NCBI GenBank assembly: GCA_003285105.1
Contig: CP030158.1
Location: 3,454,664 to 3,518,663, forward strand
DNA length: 64,000 bases
Reading direction: 5' to 3'
Origin: Roseithermus sacchariphilus
GTDB taxonomy: Bacteria; Bacteroidota; Rhodothermia; Rhodothermales; MEBIC09517
Below are positions 19,703 through 27,535 of this stretch, in pieces; the stretch's first letter is position 1; each line of letters begins with the position of its first letter. The position numbers and the translations under genes were made by a program. The notes beneath the pieces were generated by a model. The model searched no databases. It was not told where the DNA came from and worked only from the letters and a program-made list of their open reading frames with translations.

Positions 19703-20545
19703 TCAGAAAAACGCCGGAACGTCTGCCGGACCTTGCTCATGACTCCGTTTCAACGATTCGGCAACATAGCCTTTCGCCTGTTGAATCGCTTCGACCATCG
19801 GTTTTTTTTCTGTCAATTCCTTGAGTAGAACCATGCCGAGAAGGCTGGAGGATCCATGCAGGTCCGGCAGGTCGAAATACGGGGCTTCGAACAGGGCAAA
19901 CTCCGATCCGTCGTAGAACAGGTCAGCGGTGTGGTCGGGCTGTGCCTGAGGGTCGTCGAAGAAGCGGGACGGTAGCCGTCCGCAGCGGAGCAACACGTTT
20001 CGAGCGCCGAGGCGCTGCAAGCGTTGCACCGCCACCTGGGCATCGTCCAGCGATTCGATCGCCATGCCGGCAATCAGGGCAGCGTCGTGGCGCCGGACCA
20101 TGACGAGGTCGGGCCGGTCCAGGTGTGTTTTCAGGGCGTCGAGGCCTTGCTGGTTGATGATGTCCTCCCCGCTGGGGCCGCTCAGGGTGAGGTCCAGCAC
20201 CACCGGGCCGGCGGGCTGGTCGGCAAGCCGTCGAAAGAGGCGTTCCACGGCGGCCGCGTCGCTGACGATGCCGATCATCACGCCCGTCGGGCTAGCATGC
20301 GCCAGCGCGTGCTGTATCTGCGCATCGACGGTATCCGAGGGGACCGGGAGCACGTCGGTGACGTGGCCGTGGCTGGCCACGATGAGCGCCGTGCACACCG
20401 TGACGGCCTGGCCCTGGACGGCGTGGGCGGCCAGCACGTCGGCGGCCAAGCCCCGGCTGATGCCCGTATATAAGGCATGGATGGCGAGAGGGCGAAACCC
20501 TCTCGCCGGTGTGGCATGGCCGTTGGTGTACTCTCGATGCGGCAT
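19703..20545 (-). CDS. ThiD-like (phospho)hydroxymethylpyrimidine kinase homologue, divergent
   Basis: 280 residues with the overall ribokinase-fold order of ThiD (HMP/HMP-P kinase): an alpha/beta segment [20 protein letters not shown], a central [16 protein letters not shown], and a later [12 protein letters not shown] strand. However, the N-terminal GSDxSGGAG substrate motif is replaced by [11 protein letters not shown]. The anion-hole GTGCTLS motif near the C-terminus is replaced by HGSSSLLG, lacking the Gly-Thr-Gly-Cys. Activity on HMP is therefore doubtful; it could be a ThiD-derived kinase of another substrate or a non-catalytic member. No TPP riboswitch is visible upstream. It is divergent from the ABC ATPase gene. 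Confidence 0.6.
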   Translation of the reverse strand: MPHREYTNGHATPARGFRPLAIHALYTGISRGLAADVLAAHAVQGQAVTVCTALIVASHGHVTDVLPVPSDTVDAQIQHALAHASPTGVMIGIVSDAAAVERLFRRLADQPAGPVVLDLTLSGPSGEDIINQQGLDALKTHLDRPDLVMVRRHDAALIAGMAIESLDDAQVAVQRLQRLGARNVLLRCGRLPSRFFDDPQAQPDHTADLFYDGSEFALFEAPYFDLPDLHGSSSLLGMVLLKELTEKKPMVEAIQQAKGYVAESLKRSHEQGPADVPAFF

Positions 20546-20633
20546 CGTATGGGCGAAAGATAAGGTTTCGTGCGTGGCATCGGGCCATTATCTTGGGCAG
20601 GCCGTTCATGCAAGCAGCCTGTCGCCTCTACCC

Positions 20634-21764
<1,131 letters not shown>

Positions 21765-21936
21765 GGTCTGGCTTTCGCGGTTGTGGTAAATAAGCAGCAA
21801 AATTTATTATATAATATATTATTGTTAATGGATTAATGGCTAAGTTATGATGGTAAAAATTAGCAAGGTGCTTCTCATTGTCCTGCATGAAATAACACTT
21901 CCAGGACCTCGACTTCTTGCTCTCGCCAGATGCAGT
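21765..21936. other. AT-rich non-coding stretch bordering the accessory patch
   Basis: Between the ABC ATPase stop and the decayed toxin gene. Positions 21786-21890 are dominated by A/T (runs such as TTTATTATATAATATATT), in sharp contrast with the ~66% GC flanks. No gene, tRNA or clear terminator hairpin is seen. It may be the left junction of acquired DNA or simply a promoter/terminator-rich spacer. Confidence 0.6.
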
Positions 21937-22247
21937 TCATCCCCCGCGTACGACCAAGGAGATGCAGTCGAGCAGGGGATCCAGGAACGTGATGCCTTCC
22001 ACGGTGACTCCCTCCGGGAAGTCCTCACTCAGGACGACAGGGATTTGACTGAGCCGGGCTGCCGCCCAGATCTGCGCGTCGTAATGCGGGAAGCTGTGGT
22101 CTCGAACGCCCCGGACAGCCTCCAGTACGATGGCCGGGGTGGCGGTATGACGGGAAATGTCTGCTCGTAGAGCTCGATCTGCTGGTAGACCTCTGCCGGC
22201 GGGAGCGGTGGGTCTAGCTTTTTCGTGTCGAAGAGGTACTGCAGCAT
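21937..22247 (-). pseudogene. Decayed PIN-domain toxin (VapC-like)
   Basis: Two frames must be joined to recover a PIN protein. The first part starts MLQYLFDT (the N-terminal PIN Asp strand) but jumps straight to a KLDPPLPPAEVYQQIELYEQ segment, so the N-terminal half of the domain is deleted. Near 22138 a one-base shift moves the frame to TPAIVLEAVRGVRDHSFPHYDAQIWAAARL and then PVVLSEDFPEGV, which carries the conserved C-terminal PIN aspartates (YDAQIWA and LSEDF). It ends in a TGA at 21937. Both an internal deletion and a frameshift mean it is non-functional. It sits downstream of the decayed antitoxin, in the usual order. Confidence 0.8.
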
Positions 22248-22253
22248 CACCCG

Positions 22254-22536
22254 TTAGCGCCTCGCACCTCGCTGCCAGCGGTCTTCGCGCTCGGCGTAGA
22301 GCGCGTCACGGTCGAAGCGGTAGCCGGCGGGCAGGCGGTGCTCTTCAGCAAGGCGGCGGGTATTGTCGAGGAGCCGACTGAGCGCCTCTCGGCGATGGGC
22401 GCGCGCCGAGGACCTCGCGCAACATTTCATCGAGAGCCTGGCGGACCAGTTCGGCTTCGGAGACGCCGAGGGCTTTGGCCTGGCGCTTGAGGGCGCGGTC
22501 TTGCTGCTCGGTGATGTAGAGTTGCTTCCGAACCAT
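22254..22536 (-). pseudogene. Frameshifted ribbon-helix-helix antitoxin
   Basis: Starts with a good RHH domain (MVRKQLYITEQQDRALKRQ, ALGVSEAELVRQALDEML). After EVLGAR, around 22390-22405, the original frame is lost and ends early. Another frame continues HRREALSRLLDNTRRLAEEH and YRFDRDALYAEREDRW to a TAA at 22254, seven bases before the toxin ATG. This restored C-terminus (the toxin-binding tail) and its spacing show that an intact antitoxin gene was broken by a small indel. DNA binding could survive in the truncated product. Confidence 0.78.
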
Positions 22537-22545
22537 GAGAAAGTT

Positions 22546-22561
22546 TATACATCATATACAT
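22546..22561. promoter_or_regulatory. Probable antitoxin operator (direct repeat)
   Basis: Two copies of TATACAT separated by 2 bases, ten bases upstream of the antitoxin ATG, in an AT-rich patch. RHH antitoxins typically autoregulate through such short paired sites next to their start. Inferred from position and repeat only. Confidence 0.5.
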
Positions 22562-22651
22562 TGCACGGGTAGGAGATCAACGATCGCCCGCGTCTAGCAG
22601 TTCTTGGTATGGGTAGCGTGAGCGCTTGCAAAGGGGATGCGGACGGCGTAT

Positions 22652-22674
22652 TTTTCTTACGTTCGATAAGAAAA
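22652..22674. promoter_or_regulatory. Inverted repeat upstream of the HNH gene
   Basis: Perfect 8-bp inverted repeat TTTTCTTA / TAAGAAAA around a 7-base loop, 38 bases before the HNH start. It could be an operator, a recombinase core site or a weak terminator; the sequence does not decide. Confidence 0.45.
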
Positions 22675-22711
22675 GTTATCATACTTTCGCTACCTGGCAA
22701 AACTGCAAATC

Positions 22712-23260
22712 ATGTTTCCTCAGCCTGACCTGGAGACCCTCCGCCGGCAGCTCTTCGCCCGCATCGGCCGGCGCGCCGGCGAAGAATGGCGACCGGTGGT
22801 GACGCCGGACTTCACCTCCCCGCATTACATGGTCTCCAGCCACGGCCGCGTCGTTTCGTTGCCGCGCTTCCGCGAAGGCCCCCACGGCCCGCGCATCTGG
22901 AAGGGTCGGCTCCTGAAAGCATCGGCGCAGCCCTCCGGTCATCGCCGCGTCACGATCATGCACGAAGCGAAGCCGCACCAGGTTCACGTGCACCGGCTCG
23001 TGCTGTGGGCTTTCGTCGGCCCCGAACCGCCGGAAGCCCACGTCCGGCACCTCGACGGCGATCCCGGCAATAATGCCCTGGAGAACCTCGCCTATGTGTC
23101 GCCGTGGCACCAGACGCACCAGTCAGCCGGAGTTTCCTTCCTGCCGATCACGCTTGATCTTCGCCGGCGTATGGAAGCCGCCGCCCGCGGCGACGAGGAC
23201 GCCCGCACCCTCGTGCAGGATCTGCTGAACCACCTCTCCTCAGCCACTACCCATTCATAA
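22712..23260 (+). CDS. NUMOD4/HNH-type homing endonuclease-like protein
   Basis: 182 residues. The N-terminal part has a NUMOD4-like segment (EEWRPVVTP, YMVSSHGRVVSLPR, WKGRLLKAS). It is followed by an HNH_3-type nuclease core: VHVHRLVLWAFVG, then the His and Asn positions of HLDGDPGNNALENLAYVSP, with the catalytic His in VRHLDG kept. The C-terminal ~40 residues may be a DNA-contacting tail. Such free-standing enzymes are commonly mobile and cut a specific site. It starts 1-2 bases upstream of a typical recombinase partner (integrase ATG at 23262, immediately after its stop), suggesting a two-gene mobile unit. Confidence 0.78.
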   Translation: MFPQPDLETLRRQLFARIGRRAGEEWRPVVTPDFTSPHYMVSSHGRVVSLPRFREGPHGPRIWKGRLLKASAQPSGHRRVTIMHEAKPHQVHVHRLVLWAFVGPEPPEAHVRHLDGDPGNNALENLAYVSPWHQTHQSAGVSFLPITLDLRRRMEAAARGDEDARTLVQDLLNHLSSATTHS

Positions 23261-23261
23261 C

Positions 23262-24239
23262 ATGGAAAAGCCCGTGCCCACTCATCCAGTCTTTCAGGGC
23301 TCCTTGGTGGCACCGTCCCTTTCGGGGCCGCAGACGAATCTGCTCCTGGCCTATCTGCACCGCTTCGATCGAGAGCAAACGAAGCGGGCCTACTGGAATG
23401 ACCTGACCCAGTTCTTCGGGACGGACCATGTTGACCTGTCGCTGGCTCGTCAGGCGACGTTTCTGCACGTCAACGAGCACATTGCCCAGATGGAGCGTGC
23501 CAACATGAAGGCCAGCACCATCAAGCGGCGCATTGCAGCCATCCGGGGGTTTTATGACTGGCTGGTGGCGCTGGAGTTGATAGAACGCAACCCGGCCAGC
23601 AAGCAGCTCCTTCGCCGTGTGCGGTCTGCCCGCCAGCAGGATCGCACCATCTTTTTTCTGACCGCCGAGCAGGCGGCCGCGCTGGTCGAGGCGGCCGGCG
23701 AGGCGCCCGGTGACACCGGGGTGCGCGATCGCGCGCTGGTGCTGACGTTGCTCCATTGCGTCCTCCGGCGGAGTGAGGCAGCGGCGATGGATGTGGAGCA
23801 CATCCGCCCGCTGGGGGCACACTGGATTCTGGAGATCCCGCAGGCCAAGGGGGGCGCGGATCAATACGTCAAGATGCCGGAGCACGTCGTGGAGGTCATC
23901 GAGGATACGAAACGACATTACGGCATCGCTACCGGGGCACTCTGGCGTTCCCTGAGCAACAATGGCCGCGGCAATCGCCTCTCGCCGCACTCCATCTACC
24001 GCATCGTCCGGCGAGCAGCGGAACGAGCCGGGCTGCCGGAGATCGGGGCGCATACGCTCCGGCATACCGGGTGCACACTCGCCATCGAAGCCGGGGCCTC
24101 GCTGCAACAGGTGCAGACGCATGCCCGCCACAAGAACATCGAGACGACGATGACCTATGTCCACCAGCGGGACCGGCTTCGAGACAGCGCGGCCGATTAC
24201 ATCCAGCTCCCGTCAAGTTCCCAGCCTCCCTCGACGTGA
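23262..24239 (+). CDS. Tyrosine recombinase / phage-type integrase (XerC/D-like)
   Basis: 325 residues. The N-terminal SAM-like core-binding domain is at ~25-115 (LLAYLHRFDREQTKRAYWND, STIKRRIAAIRGFYDWLVAL). The catalytic domain is at ~140-320 with the Arg in LHCVLRRSEAAAMDVEHI, a Lys in the PQAKGGADQYVKMPE hairpin, HxxR in AHTLRHTGCTLAIEAG, the second His in THARHKNIETTMTYVH, and the nucleophile Tyr in MTYVH. All catalytic positions are present, so it should be active. It could be a Xer-like chromosomal recombinase, but the HNH neighbour, the decayed TA pair and the AT-rich flank favour an integrase of a small mobile element. Confidence 0.9.
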   Translation: MEKPVPTHPVFQGSLVAPSLSGPQTNLLLAYLHRFDREQTKRAYWNDLTQFFGTDHVDLSLARQATFLHVNEHIAQMERANMKASTIKRRIAAIRGFYDWLVALELIERNPASKQLLRRVRSARQQDRTIFFLTAEQAAALVEAAGEAPGDTGVRDRALVLTLLHCVLRRSEAAAMDVEHIRPLGAHWILEIPQAKGGADQYVKMPEHVVEVIEDTKRHYGIATGALWRSLSNNGRGNRLSPHSIYRIVRRAAERAGLPEIGAHTLRHTGCTLAIEAGASLQQVQTHARHKNIETTMTYVHQRDRLRDSAADYIQLPSSSQPPST

Positions 24240-24351
24240 CGGGATGCACGGCGTTTTGTCCAGAACGTCATGCATGGACACACCGCCGCAAAGAACCGTC
24301 GGGGCTGTAAGCGAGTAGCCTGCACCGATTTCGCGTCTACTCACGGAGGCT

Positions 24352-25896
24352 ATGGCAACGGATTACGACGTCATCATCGTCGGGGCGGGTCACAATGCCC
24401 TCATCACCGCCGCGTACGTCGCCCAGGCAGGTTATCGGGTCGGGGTGTTCGAGCGGCGGGATATGGTCGGCGGTGCCGTATCGACCCGGGAGGTGGTGCC
24501 GGGTTACCGGTTCGATCTGGGCGGCAGCGCTCACATCCTCATCCGGCTGACGCCCATCGTCGAGGAACTGCGGCTGGATCGGTTCGGGCTGGAATACATC
24601 GACCTGGATCCGCTTTTTTTCGTGCCGTTCCGGGATGGGGACCACTTTTTCATCTATCGCGACGTCGATCGGACCGTCGAGCATCTGGAGGCGAAGTATC
24701 CCGGCGAAGGCGAGGCGTACGCGCGCTTCGTCGCCGACTGGAGCGGGTTTGCGCGGACGGTTCGGGACACGTTTCTGCGGACCCCGAGCCCGTTTGAACT
24801 GGGCAAAGCCTTCGCGTTCAACCCGGAGCGCGGAGCGGCGCCCTGGACGGACTCGCTACAGCAGATCCTCCAGCCCTACGGGGACGTAGCCGCGCGGTAC
24901 TTCCGGGAGGAGAAACTCCGGGCCGCGCTGGTGTGGATGGCCGCACAATCCGGGCCGCCGCCCACCGAACCCCTCACAGCCCCGTTTCTGCTCTGGCACC
25001 CGCTGTACCACGAAGGCGGCATCGCCCGCCCGCGCGGTGGATCCGGGATGCTGACACAGGCGCTTCGGCGACACATCGAGGCGCACGGCGGTCAGGTCCA
25101 CGTGCAGGCGCCGGTCGATGCGATTCTGGTGGAGCAGCGGCGGGCGACGGGGATCCGCGCGCTCGGGCAGGTCTACACGGCGCGGGCCGTGGTGGCCGGG
25201 ACGCATGCGCTGGAGACGTTTGGCCGGCTCCTGCCCGAGGCGTACCGACCGCCGGAGAGCCGCCACATGCGCGTGGGCAACGGCTTCGGCGCGATCTTGC
25301 GGCTGGCTCTGAGCGAGCCGGTGCGTTATACCGCGGCGCCGGGGCACGAGGCCCGGGTGGGCCTCCAGTTGCTGTGCGAGGACGTCGGCCAGATCCACGC
25401 GGCGTACGGGGATTTCCTGCGCGGGGAGCCCTCCGCCGATCCGCCCATCGTGGCAATGACGTTCAGCGCGGTGGATCCGACGCTGGCCCCTCCGGGCGGC
25501 GAGGTGCTGTGGCTCTGGTTTCAGTACGCTCCATACGCCCTCGCCGGGGGACGACGCTGGGACGACATCGAAGACGCCGTAGCGGATCGGGTGCTGGAGA
25601 CGTTCGAACGCTATGCACCGGGGACCCGCGACCGAGTCGTCGGCCGCCTGATCCAGCATCCACGCTGGCTGGAACGCGAACTGGGGCTGTACCGGGGGAA
25701 CGTGATGCACCTGGAGATGAGCATCGACCAGATGTTCGCCGCCCGGCCCTTCATCGGGATGAGCAACTATGCCACCCACTTGAAGGGGCTCTACCTGACC
25801 GGTGCCAGCACCCATCCCGGAGGGGGTATCATGGGCGCATCGGGGCGGAATGCGGCGCGTGTCCTCCTCCACGATCTCAGCCGGAAGCGTCTGTGA
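24352..25896 (+). CDS. CrtO-like carotenoid ketolase / phytoene desaturase-family oxidoreductase
   Basis: 514-residue FAD-dependent protein. The dinucleotide-binding GxGxxG is at the N-terminus ([20 protein letters not shown]), with [16 protein letters not shown] and a C-terminal FAD segment ([25 protein letters not shown]). The [22 protein letters not shown] and [19 protein letters not shown] blocks match CrtO-type beta-carotene 4-ketolases and related CruO enzymes more than CrtI phytoene desaturases. A carotenoid role is supported by the directly overlapping lycopene cyclase gene. A clear ribosome site GGAGG precedes ATG 24352. The exact reaction (ketolation versus desaturation or isomerisation) is not settled by sequence. 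Confidence 0.8.
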   Translation: MATDYDVIIVGAGHNALITAAYVAQAGYRVGVFERRDMVGGAVSTREVVPGYRFDLGGSAHILIRLTPIVEELRLDRFGLEYIDLDPLFFVPFRDGDHFFIYRDVDRTVEHLEAKYPGEGEAYARFVADWSGFARTVRDTFLRTPSPFELGKAFAFNPERGAAPWTDSLQQILQPYGDVAARYFREEKLRAALVWMAAQSGPPPTEPLTAPFLLWHPLYHEGGIARPRGGSGMLTQALRRHIEAHGGQVHVQAPVDAILVEQRRATGIRALGQVYTARAVVAGTHALETFGRLLPEAYRPPESRHMRVGNGFGAILRLALSEPVRYTAAPGHEARVGLQLLCEDVGQIHAAYGDFLRGEPSADPPIVAMTFSAVDPTLAPPGGEVLWLWFQYAPYALAGGRRWDDIEDAVADRVLETFERYAPGTRDRVVGRLIQHPRWLERELGLYRGNVMHLEMSIDQMFAARPFIGMSNYATHLKGLYLTGASTHPGGGIMGASGRNAARVLLHDLSRKRL

Positions 25897-26639
25897 CCTA
25901 CCTCGCCTTCCTCCTCGTTTATCTCGTCCCCCCTATCGTTCTGCTCGCGGTGACGCAGCCTCGCCCGCTGGCGGGGATCGGCGGCTGGCGTGGGCGCTGG
26001 TCGATCCCGCTCGTCTGTGCCATTGCGATGCTCTACACCACGCCCTGGGACAATTACCTGGTGTACCGGGAGGTCTGGTGGTACGGAGCAGACCGGGTGC
26101 TGGCTACCATCGGGCATGTGCCCGTTGAGGAATACCTCTTTTTCCTGCTCCAGCCGATCATGACCGGGCTGTTGCTGTACCACTTCGTGGCTCGAAGCTC
26201 CCGCGTCGAGCGGCTGGCACCGGCACCCGGAACGGTCGTCGCCGGCACCCTTTTCTACCTGCTGATGACGGGAGTGGGTGTGTACCTGCTGCTGGCAGGA
26301 GGTGACCAGGGGCTCTACATGGGGCTCATCCTGGCCTGGGCCGGTCCGCCGCTGGCAGGGCTGTGGTACTACGGTGGACCGATCTTTCAGGCGCATCGCC
26401 GGAGCTTTGCATGGACGGTTGCGCTGGCGACCCTCTACCTGTGGGTGGCGGATCGCACGGCCATCGACCGCGGAATCTGGGACATTTCCGATCGGTACTC
26501 GTTCGACATCGACCCCTTCGGCCTGCCGGTGGAGGAAGCGACCTTCTTTCTGGTAACTAATCTGCTCGTGGTTCAGGGGGTGTTGCTGTTTCTCTTCGGT
26601 CATCTTCTGCCATCCCGAACGCTCCGTTCGCCCTCATGA
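25893..26639 (+). CDS. Lycopene cyclase (fused CrtYc-CrtYd type)
   Basis: 248-residue membrane protein with two repeated lycopene-cyclase domains (residues ~5-95 and ~130-245). Each has the PWDNYLVY / [11 protein letters not shown]-type motif followed by [11 protein letters not shown] and [16 protein letters not shown]. In actinobacteria these are two subunits (CrtYc, CrtYd); here they are fused as in archaea, fungi and Salinibacter-type bacteria. It cyclises lycopene to beta-carotene in the membrane. The GTG start (25893) overlaps the TGA of the crtO-like gene as GTGA, and its own stop overlaps miaA as ATGA, so the three are translationally coupled. Confidence 0.92.
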   Translation: MTYLAFLLVYLVPPIVLLAVTQPRPLAGIGGWRGRWSIPLVCAIAMLYTTPWDNYLVYREVWWYGADRVLATIGHVPVEEYLFFLLQPIMTGLLLYHFVARSSRVERLAPAPGTVVAGTLFYLLMTGVGVYLLLAGGDQGLYMGLILAWAGPPLAGLWYYGGPIFQAHRRSFAWTVALATLYLWVADRTAIDRGIWDISDRYSFDIDPFGLPVEEATFFLVTNLLVVQGVLLFLFGHLLPSRTLRSPS

Positions 26640-27535
26640 AGCATGCCTCTGTGCTCATACTGGCGGGTCCTACGGCGGTGGGCAAGACCGAGCTGAGCCT
26701 CCAGTTGGCCGAGCAGATGTCGGCGGAGATCGTGTCGGCGGACAGCCGGCAGGTCTATCGACGGCTGGATATCGGGACCGCCAAACCCACGCCAGAGGAG
26801 CTGGCGCGGGTTCGGCATCACTTCATCGACGAACTGGACCTGGAGGAGCCCTTTTCCGCCGGGCGCTTTGCGGAGGCGGCCTGGGAGCGCATCCGTGAGA
26901 TCCATGCGCGGGGTCGTGCCGCGCTCGTCGTAGGAGGCTCGACGCTGTACCTCTACGCGTTGCAGTACGGCCTGGCGGAGATCCCGACGGTATCGGCCGG
27001 GACGCGGGCGGCCATCGAGGAGCGGCTGGGCCGCGAAGGTGCTGAGGCCCTGTACCGGGAGCTGCAATCCGTGGACCCGGAGGCCGCCGCTACGATGGAT
27101 CCGACGAAAACGCAACGGCTCGTCCGCGCGCTGGAAGTGTATCATGAGACGGGTGAGCCCATCTCGTCCTTCCAGCGCAAGACCATCAGGCCACCCTTTA
27201 ACTTCCGTACCGTGGTGCTCACGCGCGACCGTGCAGCGTTGTACGAGCGCATCAACCGGCGAGTGGATCTCATGCTGGATGCCGGTCTTCTCGATGAGGT
27301 GGCCGGGCTGCTGGAGGCCGGCTTCGACCCGTCGGTCAACCCGCTGCGCACCATCGGCTATCAGGAGCCGATTCGTTTTCTGCAGGGCGAGATCTCACGG
27401 GAAGAAATGGTTCGCCTGATCAAGCGGAACACCCGCCGCTATGCCAAGCGGCAGTTGACGTGGTACCGGCGGTTTTCGGACGTTCGCTGGGTGGATGTGT
27501 TATCTGTTCAAGATTTAAATGTATTATTGCAATAA
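26636..27535 (+). CDS. miaA: tRNA dimethylallyltransferase
   Basis: 299 residues, standard MiaA length. It transfers a dimethylallyl group to A37 of tRNAs reading U-starting codons. P-loop AGPTAVGKTELSLQL, the conserved SADSRQVYRRLDIGTAKPT, the HHFIDELDLEEPFSAG box, LVVGGSTLYLYAL, TQRLVRALEVYHETGEPIS and C-terminal TRRYAKRQLTWYRR are all present. Its last codons and TAA form part of the palindromic copy of the dispersed 12-mer. It shares dimethylallyl diphosphate with the carotenoid pathway encoded upstream, a possible reason for the co-transcription. Confidence 0.96.
   Translation: MKHASVLILAGPTAVGKTELSLQLAEQMSAEIVSADSRQVYRRLDIGTAKPTPEELARVRHHFIDELDLEEPFSAGRFAEAAWERIREIHARGRAALVVGGSTLYLYALQYGLAEIPTVSAGTRAAIEERLGREGAEALYRELQSVDPEAAATMDPTKTQRLVRALEVYHETGEPISSFQRKTIRPPFNFRTVVLTRDRAALYERINRRVDLMLDAGLLDEVAGLLEAGFDPSVNPLRTIGYQEPIRFLQGEISREEMVRLIKRNTRRYAKRQLTWYRRFSDVRWVDVLSVQDLNVLLQ

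Noticed and set aside
20546-20633. AAGATAA / TTATCTT inverted repeat between thiD-like and ABC ATPase genes
   Set aside because: Only 7 bp separated by about 26 bases; plausible by chance, and no LacI-type symmetric operator is present.
20546-20633. TPP riboswitch before the ThiD-like gene
   Set aside because: The leader is too short, and no CTGAGA-type conserved TPP-aptamer core is visible.
24240-24351. tRNA gene or att site downstream of the integrase
   Set aside because: No cloverleaf, CCA end or repeated core is recognisable in the 112 bases.
24933-26639. Longer in-frame extension of the lycopene cyclase
   Set aside because: The upstream part is an out-of-frame reading of the crtO-like gene; the GTG at 25893 with a GTGA overlap explains the true start.
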